This document shows positions 41,543 through 50,883 of a DNA stretch of 64,000 nucleotides, piece by piece (position 1 is the first letter of the stretch; each line of letters begins with the position of its first letter). The notes beneath the pieces are model-generated. The model ran no database searches, had not been told where the DNA came from, and was given only the letters and a program-made list of their open reading frames with translations. Made by a program: the position numbers and the translations under genes. This DNA comes from Phycisphaerae bacterium (GTDB lineage Bacteria > Planctomycetota > Phycisphaerae > UBA1845), in assembly GCA_029260165.1 (NCBI GenBank), contig JAJDDT010000072.1, forward strand, positions 1 through 64,000. Direction: 5' to 3'.

Positions 41543-43649
41543 TTTCGAGTATCACCATGCCTCTCGTTCGGATATCGACGCCGCGAACGATTTCGTTGAA
41601 TGATAAAACATGAATCTGGGGCAACGACTGTTCGATCATGCGGCGGACCCATTGTCGGAGTCGTGGGTTGCAGAGGATGACGGGTGTGTGGCCTGCGGAT
41701 TGCGGTAGCGCTTTTTCGACGGCGATTCGGATGCTGTCGATGACGCGGGTCTGCATTTGCGGTGGCATGGCGAAGAAGGTGCCTCGTTCGGTGGATTCGA
41801 CGTGCGAGGCGATGGTTTCCTCGACGGTCGGATCGAGCGAAATGCAACTGATGGTCCCGTCCGGGGCTTTGCAGATTTCGCAGATGCTTCGGGCGAGGGC
41901 TGCGCGGACGTATTCGACGAGGATGTCGGGATCCCTGGTTCTGCCTGCCCAATCGCCGATGGTTTCGACGATGGTTTCGAGATCGCGGACGGGGAGTCGT
42001 TCGCGGAGGAGTTGCTGCAGGACCTTTTGGATTTCGCCCGGTTTGACGATTTGTGGGATGAGCTCCTCGACGAGTTTTGGGGAGCGTTCCCTGAGCGTAT
42101 CGAGCAGGGTGTTGGTTGCGTTGCGGGTGAGTAGTTCATCCGCGTGGCGTTTGATGATTTCGGTGAGGTGCGTGGAAAGGACGCTGGAGGGTTCGACGAC
42201 GGTGTAGTTTCGCGATTCGGCGGTGTGTCGTTCGTCTGTGTTGACCCATGTGGCGGGGAGTCCGAAGGCGGGTTCGGTGCCTTCGATGCCGTGGACCTTT
42301 TCGGTGACGGTTCCGGAGTCGATGGCGAGCAGGTGTCCGGGCATGACCTCGCCTTTGCCGACGTCGTTGCCGCGGATTTTGACGACGTACTGATTGGGTT
42401 GCAACTGGATGTTGTCGCGAATTCGGACCGGGGGCACGACCATCCCGAGTTCCTGGGCGATCTGATTGCGCATGTTGGTGATGCGATCGAGGAGGTCGCC
42501 GCCCTGCTTGCGATCGACGAGCTTGATGAGTCCGTAGCCGACCTCGAGTTCCATCGGGTCGGGCATAATGAGTTGTTCGGGTTTTTGCTCCGGTTTCGCT
42601 TTTGCGGTTGCTTTTTCGGCTTTTTGGGTTGCTTCCTTCTTTTGTGACGCATTCATGACGTAGGCGATGGTGGCCATCGCAACACCAAGCCCGAGCAGCG
42701 GGACTTTCGGGAGTGGTGTCATCATGAGGACGAAAAGGAAGACGGCGGCGAGACCGAGTGCGATGGGTTGGTGGGTGAGTTGGTCGATGATTTCGGCGCC
42801 GAGGTTTTTCTTTGAGGCGGACCTTGTGACGACGAGTGCGGCTGCTATGGAGACGATGAATGCGGGGATTTGTGAGACGAGTCCGTCGCCGATGGTGAGC
42901 TTGCTGAAGACGTTGAGCGTTTCACCGAAATCCATCTGGTGTTCGATCATGCCGACGTAGAGTCCACCGAGGATGTTGATGAACGTGATGATCAATCCTG
43001 CGATGGCGTCGCCGCGTACGAACTTGCTGGCTCCGTCCATGGCTCCGTAGAAGTCGGCTTCGTTGGTGATTTCCTCCCGACGTTTTCGTGCTTCGCGTTC
43101 GTCGAGGATGCCTGCGTTGAGGTCTGCATCGATGGCCATCTGCTTTCCGGGCATACCATCGAGGGTGAATCTTGCGGCGACTTCGGCGATGCGTGTTGCG
43201 CCCTTGGTGATGACGACAAACTGGATGATGACGATGATGCCGAAAATGACGACGCCGACCATGAGTGATCCGCCCGCGACGAATTCGCCGAAGACGCGGA
43301 TGACCTCGCCGGCGGCGGAAGGTCCGTCACCGGCGTTGGTGAGAATGAGCCTGGTTGTGGCGATATTGAGGACGAGGCGGAAGAGGGTCATCGCGAGCAG
43401 CATGGATGGGAACGAGGTGAATTCGAGCGGTCCTGTCATGTACATGACGGTGAACATGACGACGGCGGCTGCGGTGATGTTGGCTGCGAGCATGACGTCC
43501 ATCAGCGCGGGTGGCAGTGGGACGAGCATGACGATGATGAGGCAGAGGGCGCCGATCGGGACGATGGTGCCCTGATGTTTGGTGACCAAACCGATGAGGT
43601 CGTTTCGGCGCAGGTTGCGAAGTGACTGGATGTGATCAGCGGTTGCCAT
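41532..43649 (-). CDS. flhA: flagellar export gate protein FlhA
   Basis: Proton-driven export gate of the flagellar type III apparatus. 705 residues: eight N-terminal membrane helices (first near IVPIGALCLIIVMLVPLPPA). The FHIPEP-like cytoplasmic loop holds TRIAEVAARFTLDGMPGKQM and DADLNAG-DE-EARKRR. A poly-charged linker (KKEATQKAEKATAKAKPEQK) and the large C-terminal domain that docks chaperones (MELEVGYGLIKLVDRKQGGD) complete it. Starts 23 bases after flhB stops. In most phyla the order flhB-flhA-flhF is the same. Confidence 0.97.
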   Translation of the reverse strand: MATADHIQSLRNLRRNDLIGLVTKHQGTIVPIGALCLIIVMLVPLPPALMDVMLAANITAAAVVMFTVMYMTGPLEFTSFPSMLLAMTLFRLVLNIATTRLILTNAGDGPSAAGEVIRVFGEFVAGGSLMVGVVIFGIIVIIQFVVITKGATRIAEVAARFTLDGMPGKQMAIDADLNAGILDEREARKRREEITNEADFYGAMDGASKFVRGDAIAGLIITFINILGGLYVGMIEHQMDFGETLNVFSKLTIGDGLVSQIPAFIVSIAAALVVTRSASKKNLGAEIIDQLTHQPIALGLAAVFLFVLMMTPLPKVPLLGLGVAMATIAYVMNASQKKEATQKAEKATAKAKPEQKPEQLIMPDPMELEVGYGLIKLVDRKQGGDLLDRITNMRNQIAQELGMVVPPVRIRDNIQLQPNQYVVKIRGNDVGKGEVMPGHLLAIDSGTVTEKVHGIEGTEPAFGLPATWVNTDERHTAESRNYTVVEPSSVLSTHLTEIIKRHADELLTRNATNTLLDTLRERSPKLVEELIPQIVKPGEIQKVLQQLLRERLPVRDLETIVETIGDWAGRTRDPDILVEYVRAALARSICEICKAPDGTISCISLDPTVEETIASHVESTERGTFFAMPPQMQTRVIDSIRIAVEKALPQSAGHTPVILCNPRLRQWVRRMIEQSLPQIHVLSFNEIVRGVDIRTRGMVILENER

Positions 43650-43672
43650 GGTTGGTCGTTATTGATTCCTCG

Positions 43673-44752
43673 TCAGGCTGGGACGGGTTTGGGTCCCATG
43701 TTCTGTCCGGCGATCTGGTAGACGTAGGCCATCACTTCCGCGACGGCGCGGTAGAATCTTTCCGGGATTTCGTGGCCGACCTCGACGTCCTTGTAGAGCG
43801 TTCTTGCCAATAGAGGTTTTTCGACAATTGGGATGCCCGCGCTTGCGGCGATTTCCCGGATACGCATGGCGAGCTGGTCGACACCCTTGGCGACGACCCT
43901 TGGGGCGGACATTGAATCGGCGTCGTATTTGATCGCGATGGCGTAATGCGTTGGGTTGGTGACGACGACGTCTGCCTGGGGTACGGCGTTTTTGACCCGT
44001 TCGGCGGCGAGTTTCATCTGGATTTCGCGGCGGCGACGCTTGACGATCGGGTCGCCGTCCATGCGTTTCATTTCCTCCTTGACCTCCTCCTTGGTCATCT
44101 TGAGCTGTTTTTCGTGGCGATGTTTTTGCCACACATAGTCGAGAAGTGCGAGGATGATCAGCAGGATGACGAGTTTGATGCCAAGATCGAAGACCAAATC
44201 GCCGGCGTGGGCGGCGAGGACGGCGTAATCGAGTGTGTGTGCGAGAAAAATCTCGGCGGCGTGGCTTTTGAGGGTCGTGTAGGCGACGCCGACGATGAGC
44301 AGGAGCTTGACGAGGTTTTGGGCGAGCATGACCAGGGAGTTTGGCGAGAAGATTCGCTTCACGCCCTCGAGGGGATTGAGCTTGTCGAGGCTTGGGGTGA
44401 TGGGCTTGAGCGTGAGCATGAATCCCACCTGGGAAAAGACGACGGCGAGGCCGAAGACGAAGATGAGTGCAACGAGCGGGGCGACTGCCCAAAACGTGCG
44501 TCCGAGGGCGGCGGAGCTGAGCAGGAGTGTTTCCTTAATGTCTGCGGTGCTGGTGGTTTCGAGAGCGGTTCGCATGACGAGGAGCAAGGCGCGCCAGATT
44601 CCGCCGCCGAACCAGAGCAGGCCCATCAGTGCGACGAGGAGCATGACGGCGGCGTTGAGTTCCTGACTGCGCGCAACCTGTCCCCTTTCGCGCGCTTCGG
44701 AGCGCCTTCTGGGTGTTGGCGGTTCTGACTTGTCGCCGACATCATCGGGCAT
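43673..44752 (-). CDS. flhB: flagellar export switch protein FlhB
   Basis: Controls the change from hook to filament substrates. 359 residues: four membrane helices in the first 210, then a cytoplasmic domain with the self-cleavage motif Asn266-Pro-Thr-His269 (VVVTNPTHYAIAIKY). EKTEPPTPRR-like start (DKSEPPTPRRRSEARERGQV) is typical. The start overlaps fliR by 11 bases. Confidence 0.97.
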   Translation of the reverse strand: MPDDVGDKSEPPTPRRRSEARERGQVARSQELNAAVMLLVALMGLLWFGGGIWRALLLVMRTALETTSTADIKETLLLSSAALGRTFWAVAPLVALIFVFGLAVVFSQVGFMLTLKPITPSLDKLNPLEGVKRIFSPNSLVMLAQNLVKLLLIVGVAYTTLKSHAAEIFLAHTLDYAVLAAHAGDLVFDLGIKLVILLIILALLDYVWQKHRHEKQLKMTKEEVKEEMKRMDGDPIVKRRRREIQMKLAAERVKNAVPQADVVVTNPTHYAIAIKYDADSMSAPRVVAKGVDQLAMRIREIAASAGIPIVEKPLLARTLYKDVEVGHEIPERFYRAVAEVMAYVYQIAGQNMGPKPVPA

Positions 44753-45545
44753 GTGTCATGGTTCCTGCTGGAAGATTGGTGAGGACGTCCCGGGTCTGAC
44801 CCAGAAATTCGTGGATCACGTCCTGAAAGAGATCGACCCCGAAAGAAAACGCGATGGCGCTCACGGCGAGACCCACGACGACGCGGATGGTGAATCCGAC
44901 GGACAGGACGTTCAGTTGTGGGATCGTGCGGGAAAGGAATCCGAGAATGAGGCTGACCATGAGCAGCGCGATGAGCGCGGGTGCTGCAAGCCTGACGGCG
45001 AGGATGAAGGCGTCGTTGAGGAGTGTTGTGAGAAGCTCGAGCAGTGATGCGTCGAATTTGAAACTTCCCGGTGGGACGGTTGAGAACGTATCGAGTAAGG
45101 TGAGAACGACGGCGCGGTGACCACCGATGAGAAGGAAGATCATCATGGTGGCGATGAAGTAGAGTTGTCCGACGATGGTGGAGTCGCTGTCGAGGAGTGG
45201 GTTGACGACGCGACCGAGTCCGATGCCGGCCTGCTGACCTATGATCATGCCGGCCAATTCACCGCCGAGGAATACGAGACCGACGGCGGTACCGAGGACA
45301 AGCCCGATGAGCAATTCGCCGATGACGGCGATCACGACCATGGAGAGCGGCAGGTGGCTGGGGATGTTTCCCATCACGACGGGAAAAACCATAAGCGCCA
45401 TCGCGAACGACAGGGAGATTTTAACGCGCGCGGGGATGGCCTGGCTGGAAAACATGGGTGCGGCGATGGTCAAACCGGCCACGCGAAACAGGACGAGCGT
45501 GAAACTCGGCAGAAGCCATTCGATTTTGAGTGCAAGCCAGGGCAC
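44742..45545 (-). CDS. fliR: flagellar export protein FliR
   Basis: A component of the export gate core with FliP and FliQ. 267 residues, about six membrane helices (FTLVLFRVAGLTIAAPMFSS, VVIAVIGELLIGLVLGTAVG, LIGGHRAVVLTLLDTFSTVP). GTG 45545 is the start, with GAGAGGA seven bases upstream. Located after fliQ with a ~50-base spacer. Confidence 0.95.
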   Translation of the reverse strand: MPWLALKIEWLLPSFTLVLFRVAGLTIAAPMFSSQAIPARVKISLSFAMALMVFPVVMGNIPSHLPLSMVVIAVIGELLIGLVLGTAVGLVFLGGELAGMIIGQQAGIGLGRVVNPLLDSDSTIVGQLYFIATMMIFLLIGGHRAVVLTLLDTFSTVPPGSFKFDASLLELLTTLLNDAFILAVRLAAPALIALLMVSLILGFLSRTIPQLNVLSVGFTIRVVVGLAVSAIAFSFGVDLFQDVIHEFLGQTRDVLTNLPAGTMTHAR

Positions 45546-45596
45546 GATTTTTCCTCTCCGCGGGTCCGTCGCGTTTCGCTGACGTCGTTTTATGTG

Positions 45597-45854
45597 TTAT
45601 GGAATGGTGCCGAGCATTTCCTGGGTGTAGTCAATCATGCGGTTGGCGATCCACGGGAAGAAAAACGACGCGGCGATGACCATGGCTGCGATTTTGGGAA
45701 CAAAGGTCAGGGTTTGTTCCTGTAGCTGGGTGACGGATTGAACCACGGAGATGGCCAGCCCGACGAACAGCCCGATGACGAGAATCGGTGTGGCGGTTGA
45801 GAGCGCCATGAAGAGTGCGTTGCGAGACAGGTCGAGGGCTATTCCGAGGTCCAT
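45597..45854 (-). CDS. fliQ: flagellar export protein FliQ
   Basis: Two-helix gate subunit of 85 residues, the standard length: ALFMALSTATPILVIGLFVG, then VTQLQEQTLTFVPKIAAMVI. AAGGAA about ten bases before ATG 45854 supports the start. Confidence 0.95.
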   Translation of the reverse strand: MDLGIALDLSRNALFMALSTATPILVIGLFVGLAISVVQSVTQLQEQTLTFVPKIAAMVIAASFFFPWIANRMIDYTQEMLGTIP

Positions 45855-45873
45855 GGTTTTGATTCCTTTCCGG

Positions 45874-46707
45874 TCAGCCTGTTAGCGGGTCGAAGCTGTA
45901 GAGCAATGTCTGGACGGTCAGATGCCAACCGTCGGCGAGCACGAACAGAAGTATTTTGAAGGGCAGACTGATCAATACCGGTGGGAGCATCATCATGCCC
46001 ATGGAAATCAGGATGGAGGCGATAACCATGTCGATCACGAGAAACGGCAGGTAGATGCGGAACCCCATGACGAAGGCGGTCTTGAGTTCGCTGAGGATAA
46101 ACGCGGGCACGAGGGCGGTGGCGCTCACGTCCTCGAGCCTGAGGGTCTCGTCTTCGGGAACGGATTTTCCCGTGGCGTATTCGTGGAAGAGGTAGATATC
46201 CTCCTGGTTTTCGCTTTGTTCGATTTGAGCGTACATGAAATTTCGCATGTGGAACAACGCGCGATCCATTGCGACCTTTTGCGATAATCCGTCGTTGAAA
46301 TAGGGCTGAATGGCGTCCTGGTTAATACGTCCGTAGGTCGGAGCCATCACGAGCAGTGTCATGAAAAGGGCCATTCCGAGAAGAACCTGACCCGGGGGTA
46401 GTTGTGGGGTCGCCATCGCCTGCCTCAAAAGCGAGAGGACGACGATGATGCGTGTGAAGCAGGTGGTCATGATGAGGATGGACGGCACGAGGGTAAGCAC
46501 CGTCATCATGACGAGAATTTGCAGGGTTACGCCGACGCCCTCACCGTCGGTGGCTTTGGGGAGCACACCTCGCACATCCGGAATGTTGATGGGGTTGTCA
46601 ATCGCCTGTGCGTGGGCGGTCGAGGGGAATGCGCAGAGGACCACCACAATGGCGATGGTCATTGCAAACGCAATGCGCGGCGATTTTGAGCGTCCATGCT
46701 CGGTCAA
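45874..46707 (-). CDS. fliP: flagellar export protein FliP
   Basis: Gate-forming subunit with a cleaved signal peptide (AMTIAIVVVLCAFPSTAHAQ). 277 residues; LQILVMMTVLTLVPSILIMT and FTRIIVVLSLLRQAMATPQL are the conserved first helix and loop. FILSELKTAFVMGFRIYLPF and MMMLPPVLISLPFKILLFVL are the conserved end. The start appears to be TTG 46707: AAGGAGT lies eight bases upstream, while the first in-frame ATG (46662) would cut into the signal peptide. Confidence 0.95.
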   Translation of the reverse strand: MTEHGRSKSPRIAFAMTIAIVVVLCAFPSTAHAQAIDNPINIPDVRGVLPKATDGEGVGVTLQILVMMTVLTLVPSILIMTTCFTRIIVVLSLLRQAMATPQLPPGQVLLGMALFMTLLVMAPTYGRINQDAIQPYFNDGLSQKVAMDRALFHMRNFMYAQIEQSENQEDIYLFHEYATGKSVPEDETLRLEDVSATALVPAFILSELKTAFVMGFRIYLPFLVIDMVIASILISMGMMMLPPVLISLPFKILLFVLADGWHLTVQTLLYSFDPLTG

Positions 46708-46735
46708 CGGCGCTACTCCTTAGCGCGTACTCGTG

Positions 46736-47608
46736 TCAGCTTCTTTCCTGCTCCCTGATCGACGACGTCTGCGTTGCGTCCCTGCGTAGCGAACGGAGTC
46801 GATCGAGAAGTCCGGTGATCTCTTTGCGTACCTGATGTTCTCCCGATGCGGGCATTGTTTCGGATGACGCGTCGGGTTCCATCGCGTCCGCGAGCTTGTG
46901 GCCTTCATCGCGGACGACGGTTTCAAACGGCGTTATGTTTTTCCTGACCCCGCCTATGCGGAGTCTGGTTTTGACGGTGGCTGCCTCCTCGCGGTCCTCG
47001 ATGACACGAATGGGCGTGATGGCCTGTGGGGTGACACCGACGAAGACGAGTTTCCCACCCATCTGGACCAACGCGACGCTTTGCCGCTGCGAAAGGTGTG
47101 TCTGTGTGAGAACGCTGAGGACGTCTCCGCCGTTGATTTTGACGGTGCCTTTCCATTTTTTCAGGGTCAGACCGATGGCGCCGATGACGGCGAGGACGAT
47201 TCCGAGCGGCAGCAGTCCCGCCTGATACCACGCGGTTTTCCCGGCAACAGCCTCTGACCGGGGGTGGATTCGTTCGATCGGTGTTCGACTGGACGAACCA
47301 GGACGGGCAATTTCAATGGATGATACCGGCGTATCGAATTGCGTTGGTACGGTCGTTTCCGCGTTCGATGACTCCGAATCTGCCGTTGGTGGTGTCGGTT
47401 CGGTTTCGATGTCGATGGTGACGGCTGCGTTGGCGAGTGTGGTGGGCGGCGTCTCCGTCGGATGTGCGACCATCCACGCGCGGTGCGTTTCGATCAGGTT
47501 TCCGAGCAGCGTGATGTTTTGCGCGTTGGCGGAGCCTGATACGATCAGGACGACGAACGAGCACACGATGAGTTTTCTGATTTTTTGTTTTTCAGGCGGC
47601 GGATACAT
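46736..47608 (-). CDS. fliO: flagellar assembly protein FliO
   Basis: Small membrane chaperone for FliP-ring formation. 290 residues, larger than usual: a signal peptide (MYPPPEKQKIRKLIVCSFVV) is followed by a Thr/Pro-rich periplasmic stretch. One membrane helix (AGLLPLGIVLAVIGAIGLTL) and a cytoplasmic domain with VLSVLTQTHLSQRQSVALVQ and GGKLVFVGVTPQAITPI complete it; the last two are the FliO signature. A long charged tail follows. ATG 47608 overlaps fliN by 17 bases and has AAGGA seven bases upstream. The longer frame upstream of it is a shadow of fliN. Confidence 0.85.
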   Translation of the reverse strand: MYPPPEKQKIRKLIVCSFVVLIVSGSANAQNITLLGNLIETHRAWMVAHPTETPPTTLANAAVTIDIETEPTPPTADSESSNAETTVPTQFDTPVSSIEIARPGSSSRTPIERIHPRSEAVAGKTAWYQAGLLPLGIVLAVIGAIGLTLKKWKGTVKINGGDVLSVLTQTHLSQRQSVALVQMGGKLVFVGVTPQAITPIRVIEDREEAATVKTRLRIGGVRKNITPFETVVRDEGHKLADAMEPDASSETMPASGEHQVRKEITGLLDRLRSLRRDATQTSSIREQERS

Positions 47609-48476
47609 CCTGCAATCCTTGCACGATTTCGCTGATGCGGACACAGAAGTTATCGCTGAGGACAAGCACTTCTCCGCGTGCGATGAGTCTTCCATTGACA
47701 TAGATATCCACCGGATCACCGGCGAGATTTTGCAATTCGACGACGCTGCCTTCACCAAGCCTGAGCACGTCCTCGATGTACATTTTGGTTCGACCCAACT
47801 CGACGTGTACGCGAAGCGAGACGTCGTGCAGGATGGAGATGTCCTGGTCCGCGTTGGCTGCGGTTTCCGCGGAAAAATCGGCCACTTCCATCGGCTCGGG
47901 TTGGGGTCCCGTTGCGACGGAAGGTGGTGGTGCGGGAGCCTCGTCCTCGATTGCGGCGGCCATGGCTGCTGCGATGTCGTCGAACGGTCTTCCGGCGGAG
48001 TCGACGCGATCGTCGGCCGGCGAGGCGTCGGGAGTCGTGGTCGCGGTATCGAGTTCGGCGAGTGCGGCGTCGATGTCGGCCTGACTGACCGCGTTGCCTG
48101 AATCGGCACCCGCGTCTGCGGTCTCCACCGCGCTCTGTAACAGGGCGGCGTCGATGTCGGCCTGTGACAACGCGCCGGTGTCGGATGGTGTGTCGGCCGG
48201 GGGTGCGGATTCGGGTTCGGATCCCGCCGCTGCTGCGTTCATCGCGGCATCGATGTCCGCTGGTGAAAGATCACCTGAGTCTTCGGCGGTTTCCCCCTGT
48301 GTGGATTGGGCAATTGCTTCGTTTGCCGCGTTGAGCGCCGCGTCGATGTCGGCCTGGCTCAGACCGCCGCCGGTATCGTCAGCATCGTCGACAGAAGCGG
48401 GTGGCGGATCCTGTTGGGGATCGCCCTGCTCATCTTCGACATTATCGGACTGGTTTTCGATTGGTTCGTCTGGCAT
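47592..48476 (-). CDS. fliN: flagellar motor switch protein FliN, with repeated CheY-binding-like motifs
   Basis: C-ring subunit. 294 residues instead of the usual 80-140. The C-terminal SpoA domain (about 213-290; ISILHDVSLRVHVELGRTKM, LRLGEGSVVEL, VYVNGRLIARGEVLV-like) is normal. The ~200-residue acidic, Ala-rich N-terminus holds four copies of a LSQADIDAAL-type motif at 39-48, 70-79, 103-112 and 130-139, plus a degenerate one at 165-172. In FliM and in FliY the N-terminal LSQ-EIDALL peptide binds CheY-P, so this protein may do so many times. ATG 48476 is the only ATG; an upstream in-frame TTG at 48530 is less likely. It directly follows fliL; fliM, normally between them, is absent. Confidence 0.9.
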   Translation of the reverse strand: MPDEPIENQSDNVEDEQGDPQQDPPPASVDDADDTGGGLSQADIDAALNAANEAIAQSTQGETAEDSGDLSPADIDAAMNAAAAGSEPESAPPADTPSDTGALSQADIDAALLQSAVETADAGADSGNAVSQADIDAALAELDTATTTPDASPADDRVDSAGRPFDDIAAAMAAAIEDEAPAPPPSVATGPQPEPMEVADFSAETAANADQDISILHDVSLRVHVELGRTKMYIEDVLRLGEGSVVELQNLAGDPVDIYVNGRLIARGEVLVLSDNFCVRISEIVQGLQDVSAA

Positions 48477-48530
48477 TGGTCCGCACGTTACCTCGCCTGC
48501 ATATCGACGCGATGGATGCTCAAATTCCAA

Positions 48531-49052
48531 TCAAAGGTGCGATCGTGACCGAATCATGTTGGAAATGAGAATATCCTCGATCAATTCCTTGCCCAGGAGG
48601 TTGTTCAACTCGAATTTCAACTGGCGCTTCATGACCTGCAGCGTCGGATCACCGAGGTCCTGCGGATCGGCGGATCGAATCACGGTCTGAACGCGATCGA
48701 GGATCGATTTTTCGCGTGCTTCCACGAATCGCTCGACCATCTCAAGGTTTTCGCAGTTGACGATGGCGGACAATTCGATGTGGTAAGTGTGTACCCGCCC
48801 TTCCTTACCATTGGTGGCCTGGGCCTGGCAGATGAAAATCTCGGATTCCACCTTGAAGGGATCGACCTCCTCGGGGGTATCGTCCGCCATGGCGGTTTCG
48901 GGTGGTGGATTGACGATCCCCAGGAGGACGTAGATTCCAACCCCTTCGCCGAGCATGAGGGCTGCGACGATGATGAGCGGTTTGAACCTGCCCTTCTTTG
49001 GGGCGGTTTCCTGTTGTTGCTCTTCGGTCTCTTCGGGTTTCCTAGCTGCCAT
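48531..49052 (-). CDS. fliL: flagellar basal-body-associated protein FliL
   Basis: Ring-forming protein around the stator that aids torque. 173 residues: charged cytoplasmic start, one helix (FKPLIIVAALMLGEGVGIYV), and a periplasmic stomatin-like domain ending in LKFELNNLLGKELIEDILIS. ATG 49052 overlaps the motB end by 11 bases. An in-frame ATG at 49094 would lengthen it by 14 residues and overlap more. Confidence 0.88.
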   Translation of the reverse strand: MAARKPEETEEQQQETAPKKGRFKPLIIVAALMLGEGVGIYVLLGIVNPPPETAMADDTPEEVDPFKVESEIFICQAQATNGKEGRVHTYHIELSAIVNCENLEMVERFVEAREKSILDRVQTVIRSADPQDLGDPTLQVMKRQLKFELNNLLGKELIEDILISNMIRSRSHL

Positions 49053-49803
49053 CTTCCGACTCTCTGACCTCTTGCGATTGCGGTTCGCCTGCATAGTCCT
49101 CGACGATGGCTTCGGTCACGATGACCTCAACGCGTCGATTCAGGGCGAGTCTCCGCTCTTCGTACGCCTGTGCGAGCAATGGCTCGCTTGCTCCGCAGCC
49201 AATGATCCGGATGCGTATGGAACGCACTCCGTTGGCTACAAGCTCATCGGCCACCGCCTGGGCGCGGGTCAGTGAGAGGTGCATTTGATCCTTGAATTCC
49301 GAGTCGGGTGGGAGGGGTTCGCGCGTGGTGTGCCCCCGAACGTGGAGCACGGTGTTTCTACCCACGATTTTTTCGGACAGGTTGCGGATAAGTTTTTGGG
49401 CTTCGGGTTTGAGTTTGGCCTTGAATCGCTCAAATGTTATCCGACCCCCGACGACGATGCTGATTCCTTCCCGGACGTTTGTGACTCTGAATACCCTGCC
49501 ATTGATGCCTTCGTCGTCGGAATCCCCTTCTTTTGTGGTGTATTGTGGAATGACGATTTTCTGGAGCTGCTGGATCAGGCTGTTTTGGGATGGTTGAATT
49601 TCGGGGATTTGTCCGGGGCTGTTGGAGTATCCGAATGCCTGCTGGATGGAATCGACGACGACCTGGAACTTGACGTCCTTCTTGACTTCGCTCATCGAGA
49701 CAATGATGACGAAAAAGCACAGGAGCAGGGACATCATGTCGCCGAATGTGACCATCCATTCGGGTGCGCCGGCGGCTTTTTCCTCTTTTTTCTTCTTAGC
49801 CAC
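49042..49803 (-). CDS. motB: flagellar stator protein MotB
   Basis: Stator subunit that anchors MotA to peptidoglycan. 253 residues: lysine-rich start, then PEWMVTFGDMMSLLLCFFVI with the proton-carrying Asp22. The OmpA-like domain follows (LHVRGHTTREPLPPDSEFKD, LSLTRAQAVADELVANGV, NRRVEVIVTE). GTG 49803 is the start. An Asp/Glu-rich insertion lies between helix and domain. Asp at the ion site fits proton use, though sodium cannot be excluded. Confidence 0.95.
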   Translation of the reverse strand: MAKKKKEEKAAGAPEWMVTFGDMMSLLLCFFVIIVSMSEVKKDVKFQVVVDSIQQAFGYSNSPGQIPEIQPSQNSLIQQLQKIVIPQYTTKEGDSDDEGINGRVFRVTNVREGISIVVGGRITFERFKAKLKPEAQKLIRNLSEKIVGRNTVLHVRGHTTREPLPPDSEFKDQMHLSLTRAQAVADELVANGVRSIRIRIIGCGASEPLLAQAYEERRLALNRRVEVIVTEAIVEDYAGEPQSQEVRESEDGS

Positions 49804-49818
49804 AGTGCGTATCCGGTG

Positions 49819-50595
49819 TCAGGCGGCTTCCTGCTCGACCATCCCATCCCTTACTTTCGGTGGGAGAAACGTTTTGAGTTTTTGCTCGACGATGCGCGGG
49901 TTGTCACCGGCCTGAATGGACATGATTCCCTTGATGACAATTTCCTTGTGGAGCATTTCCTCCGCACTTCTGATGCCAAGTTTGTCAGCCAGGGGAAGCG
50001 CGATGAGGTTTGCGACAAGGGCACCGTACATGGTTGTCAGGAGTGCGACGGCCATACCAGGGCCGATCTTGGAGGGGTCGTCCATGTTCTGGAGCATGAC
50101 GACGAGTCCGACGAGTGTCCCGATCATGCCAAAGGCCGGCGCGTATCGACCGAGGGTATCGAACAGGCCTTTGCCTTCGCCGTGTCGCATGGCGATGGAG
50201 TCGATTTCGCTGTTGAGCATCTGTTCGACGAGTTCGGGGTCCGTGCCATCGACGGCCATTTGAATACCCGAGACGATGAACGGATCGCTTGCTTCGGCGA
50301 TCACGCCCTCGAGCGCGAGGATACCGTCTCGCCGCGCGACCTCCGCGTAGCGCACCAGATCCTTAATGACCTCAATAAGATCGGGGGGTTTGTTGAGGAT
50401 GGTCTTTTTGATGACCTTCCCAATATTCAGGACACCCTTGAGCGGGGTCGCGATGAGTGTGGCTGCGACCGCGCCACCGACGACGATGGCGACCGAAGGG
50501 TAGTCGATGAACGTCTGGAGTGACGCATTGGAGGTCATGGCCCAGACGATGAGCGAAACGCCCGAGATGAGTCCGATAAGTGTTGCGATGTCCAT
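49819..50595 (-). CDS. motA: flagellar stator protein MotA
   Basis: Ion-channel stator subunit. 258 residues, four helices (first MDIATLIGLISGVSLIVWAM). The charged cytoplasmic loop contains RYAEVARRDGILALEG and the torque-related Arg/Glu region around DPELVEQMLNSEID. Conserved prolines are in RYAPAFGMIGTLVGLV. It pairs with motB 16 bases downstream. Confidence 0.95.
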   Translation of the reverse strand: MDIATLIGLISGVSLIVWAMTSNASLQTFIDYPSVAIVVGGAVAATLIATPLKGVLNIGKVIKKTILNKPPDLIEVIKDLVRYAEVARRDGILALEGVIAEASDPFIVSGIQMAVDGTDPELVEQMLNSEIDSIAMRHGEGKGLFDTLGRYAPAFGMIGTLVGLVVMLQNMDDPSKIGPGMAVALLTTMYGALVANLIALPLADKLGIRSAEEMLHKEIVIKGIMSIQAGDNPRIVEQKLKTFLPPKVRDGMVEQEAA

Positions 50596-50662
50596 ACTGC
50601 GGTGCCCTACCGGTGTCTGTCGTTAGTGACGCGTTTTTGTGTACATCGTCGTGACTCGATCA

Positions 50663-50857
50663 TCAGACCACCTGAAATCCGTGTATTTGGCGTTGATAGT
50701 CGATCACCTTGGAGACGACTTCATCGACGGACTCCTGCACCATGAGATGGTCGCCGTTGACAAGTGTGATCAGGGTATCCGGGGTTTTTTCGATCAGTTT
50801 GATGACCTCGGCGTTGATGACCACGGGTTTTTTGTTGAGTCGCGTCAGAAAGACCAT
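50663..50857 (-). CDS. flbD: FlbD-family small flagellar protein
   Basis: A 64-residue protein (MVFLTRLNKKPVVINAEVIK; KTPDTLITLVNGDHLMVQES; VSKVIDYQRQIHGF) that matches the short FlbD/SwrD type found beside motA or flgE in many phyla. In some bacteria SwrD raises flagellar power. This is not the sigma-54 activator of the same name in Caulobacter. Confidence 0.88.
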   Translation of the reverse strand: MVFLTRLNKKPVVINAEVIKLIEKTPDTLITLVNGDHLMVQESVDEVVSKVIDYQRQIHGFQVV

Positions 50858-50883
50858 GTTGCTGTCGCCATTCTCCTGTTTGC

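Noticed and set aside
47609-48109. N-terminal extension of the fliO frame through fliN
   Set aside because: It is an out-of-frame shadow of fliN; the signal peptide and ribosome-binding site place the fliO start at 47608.
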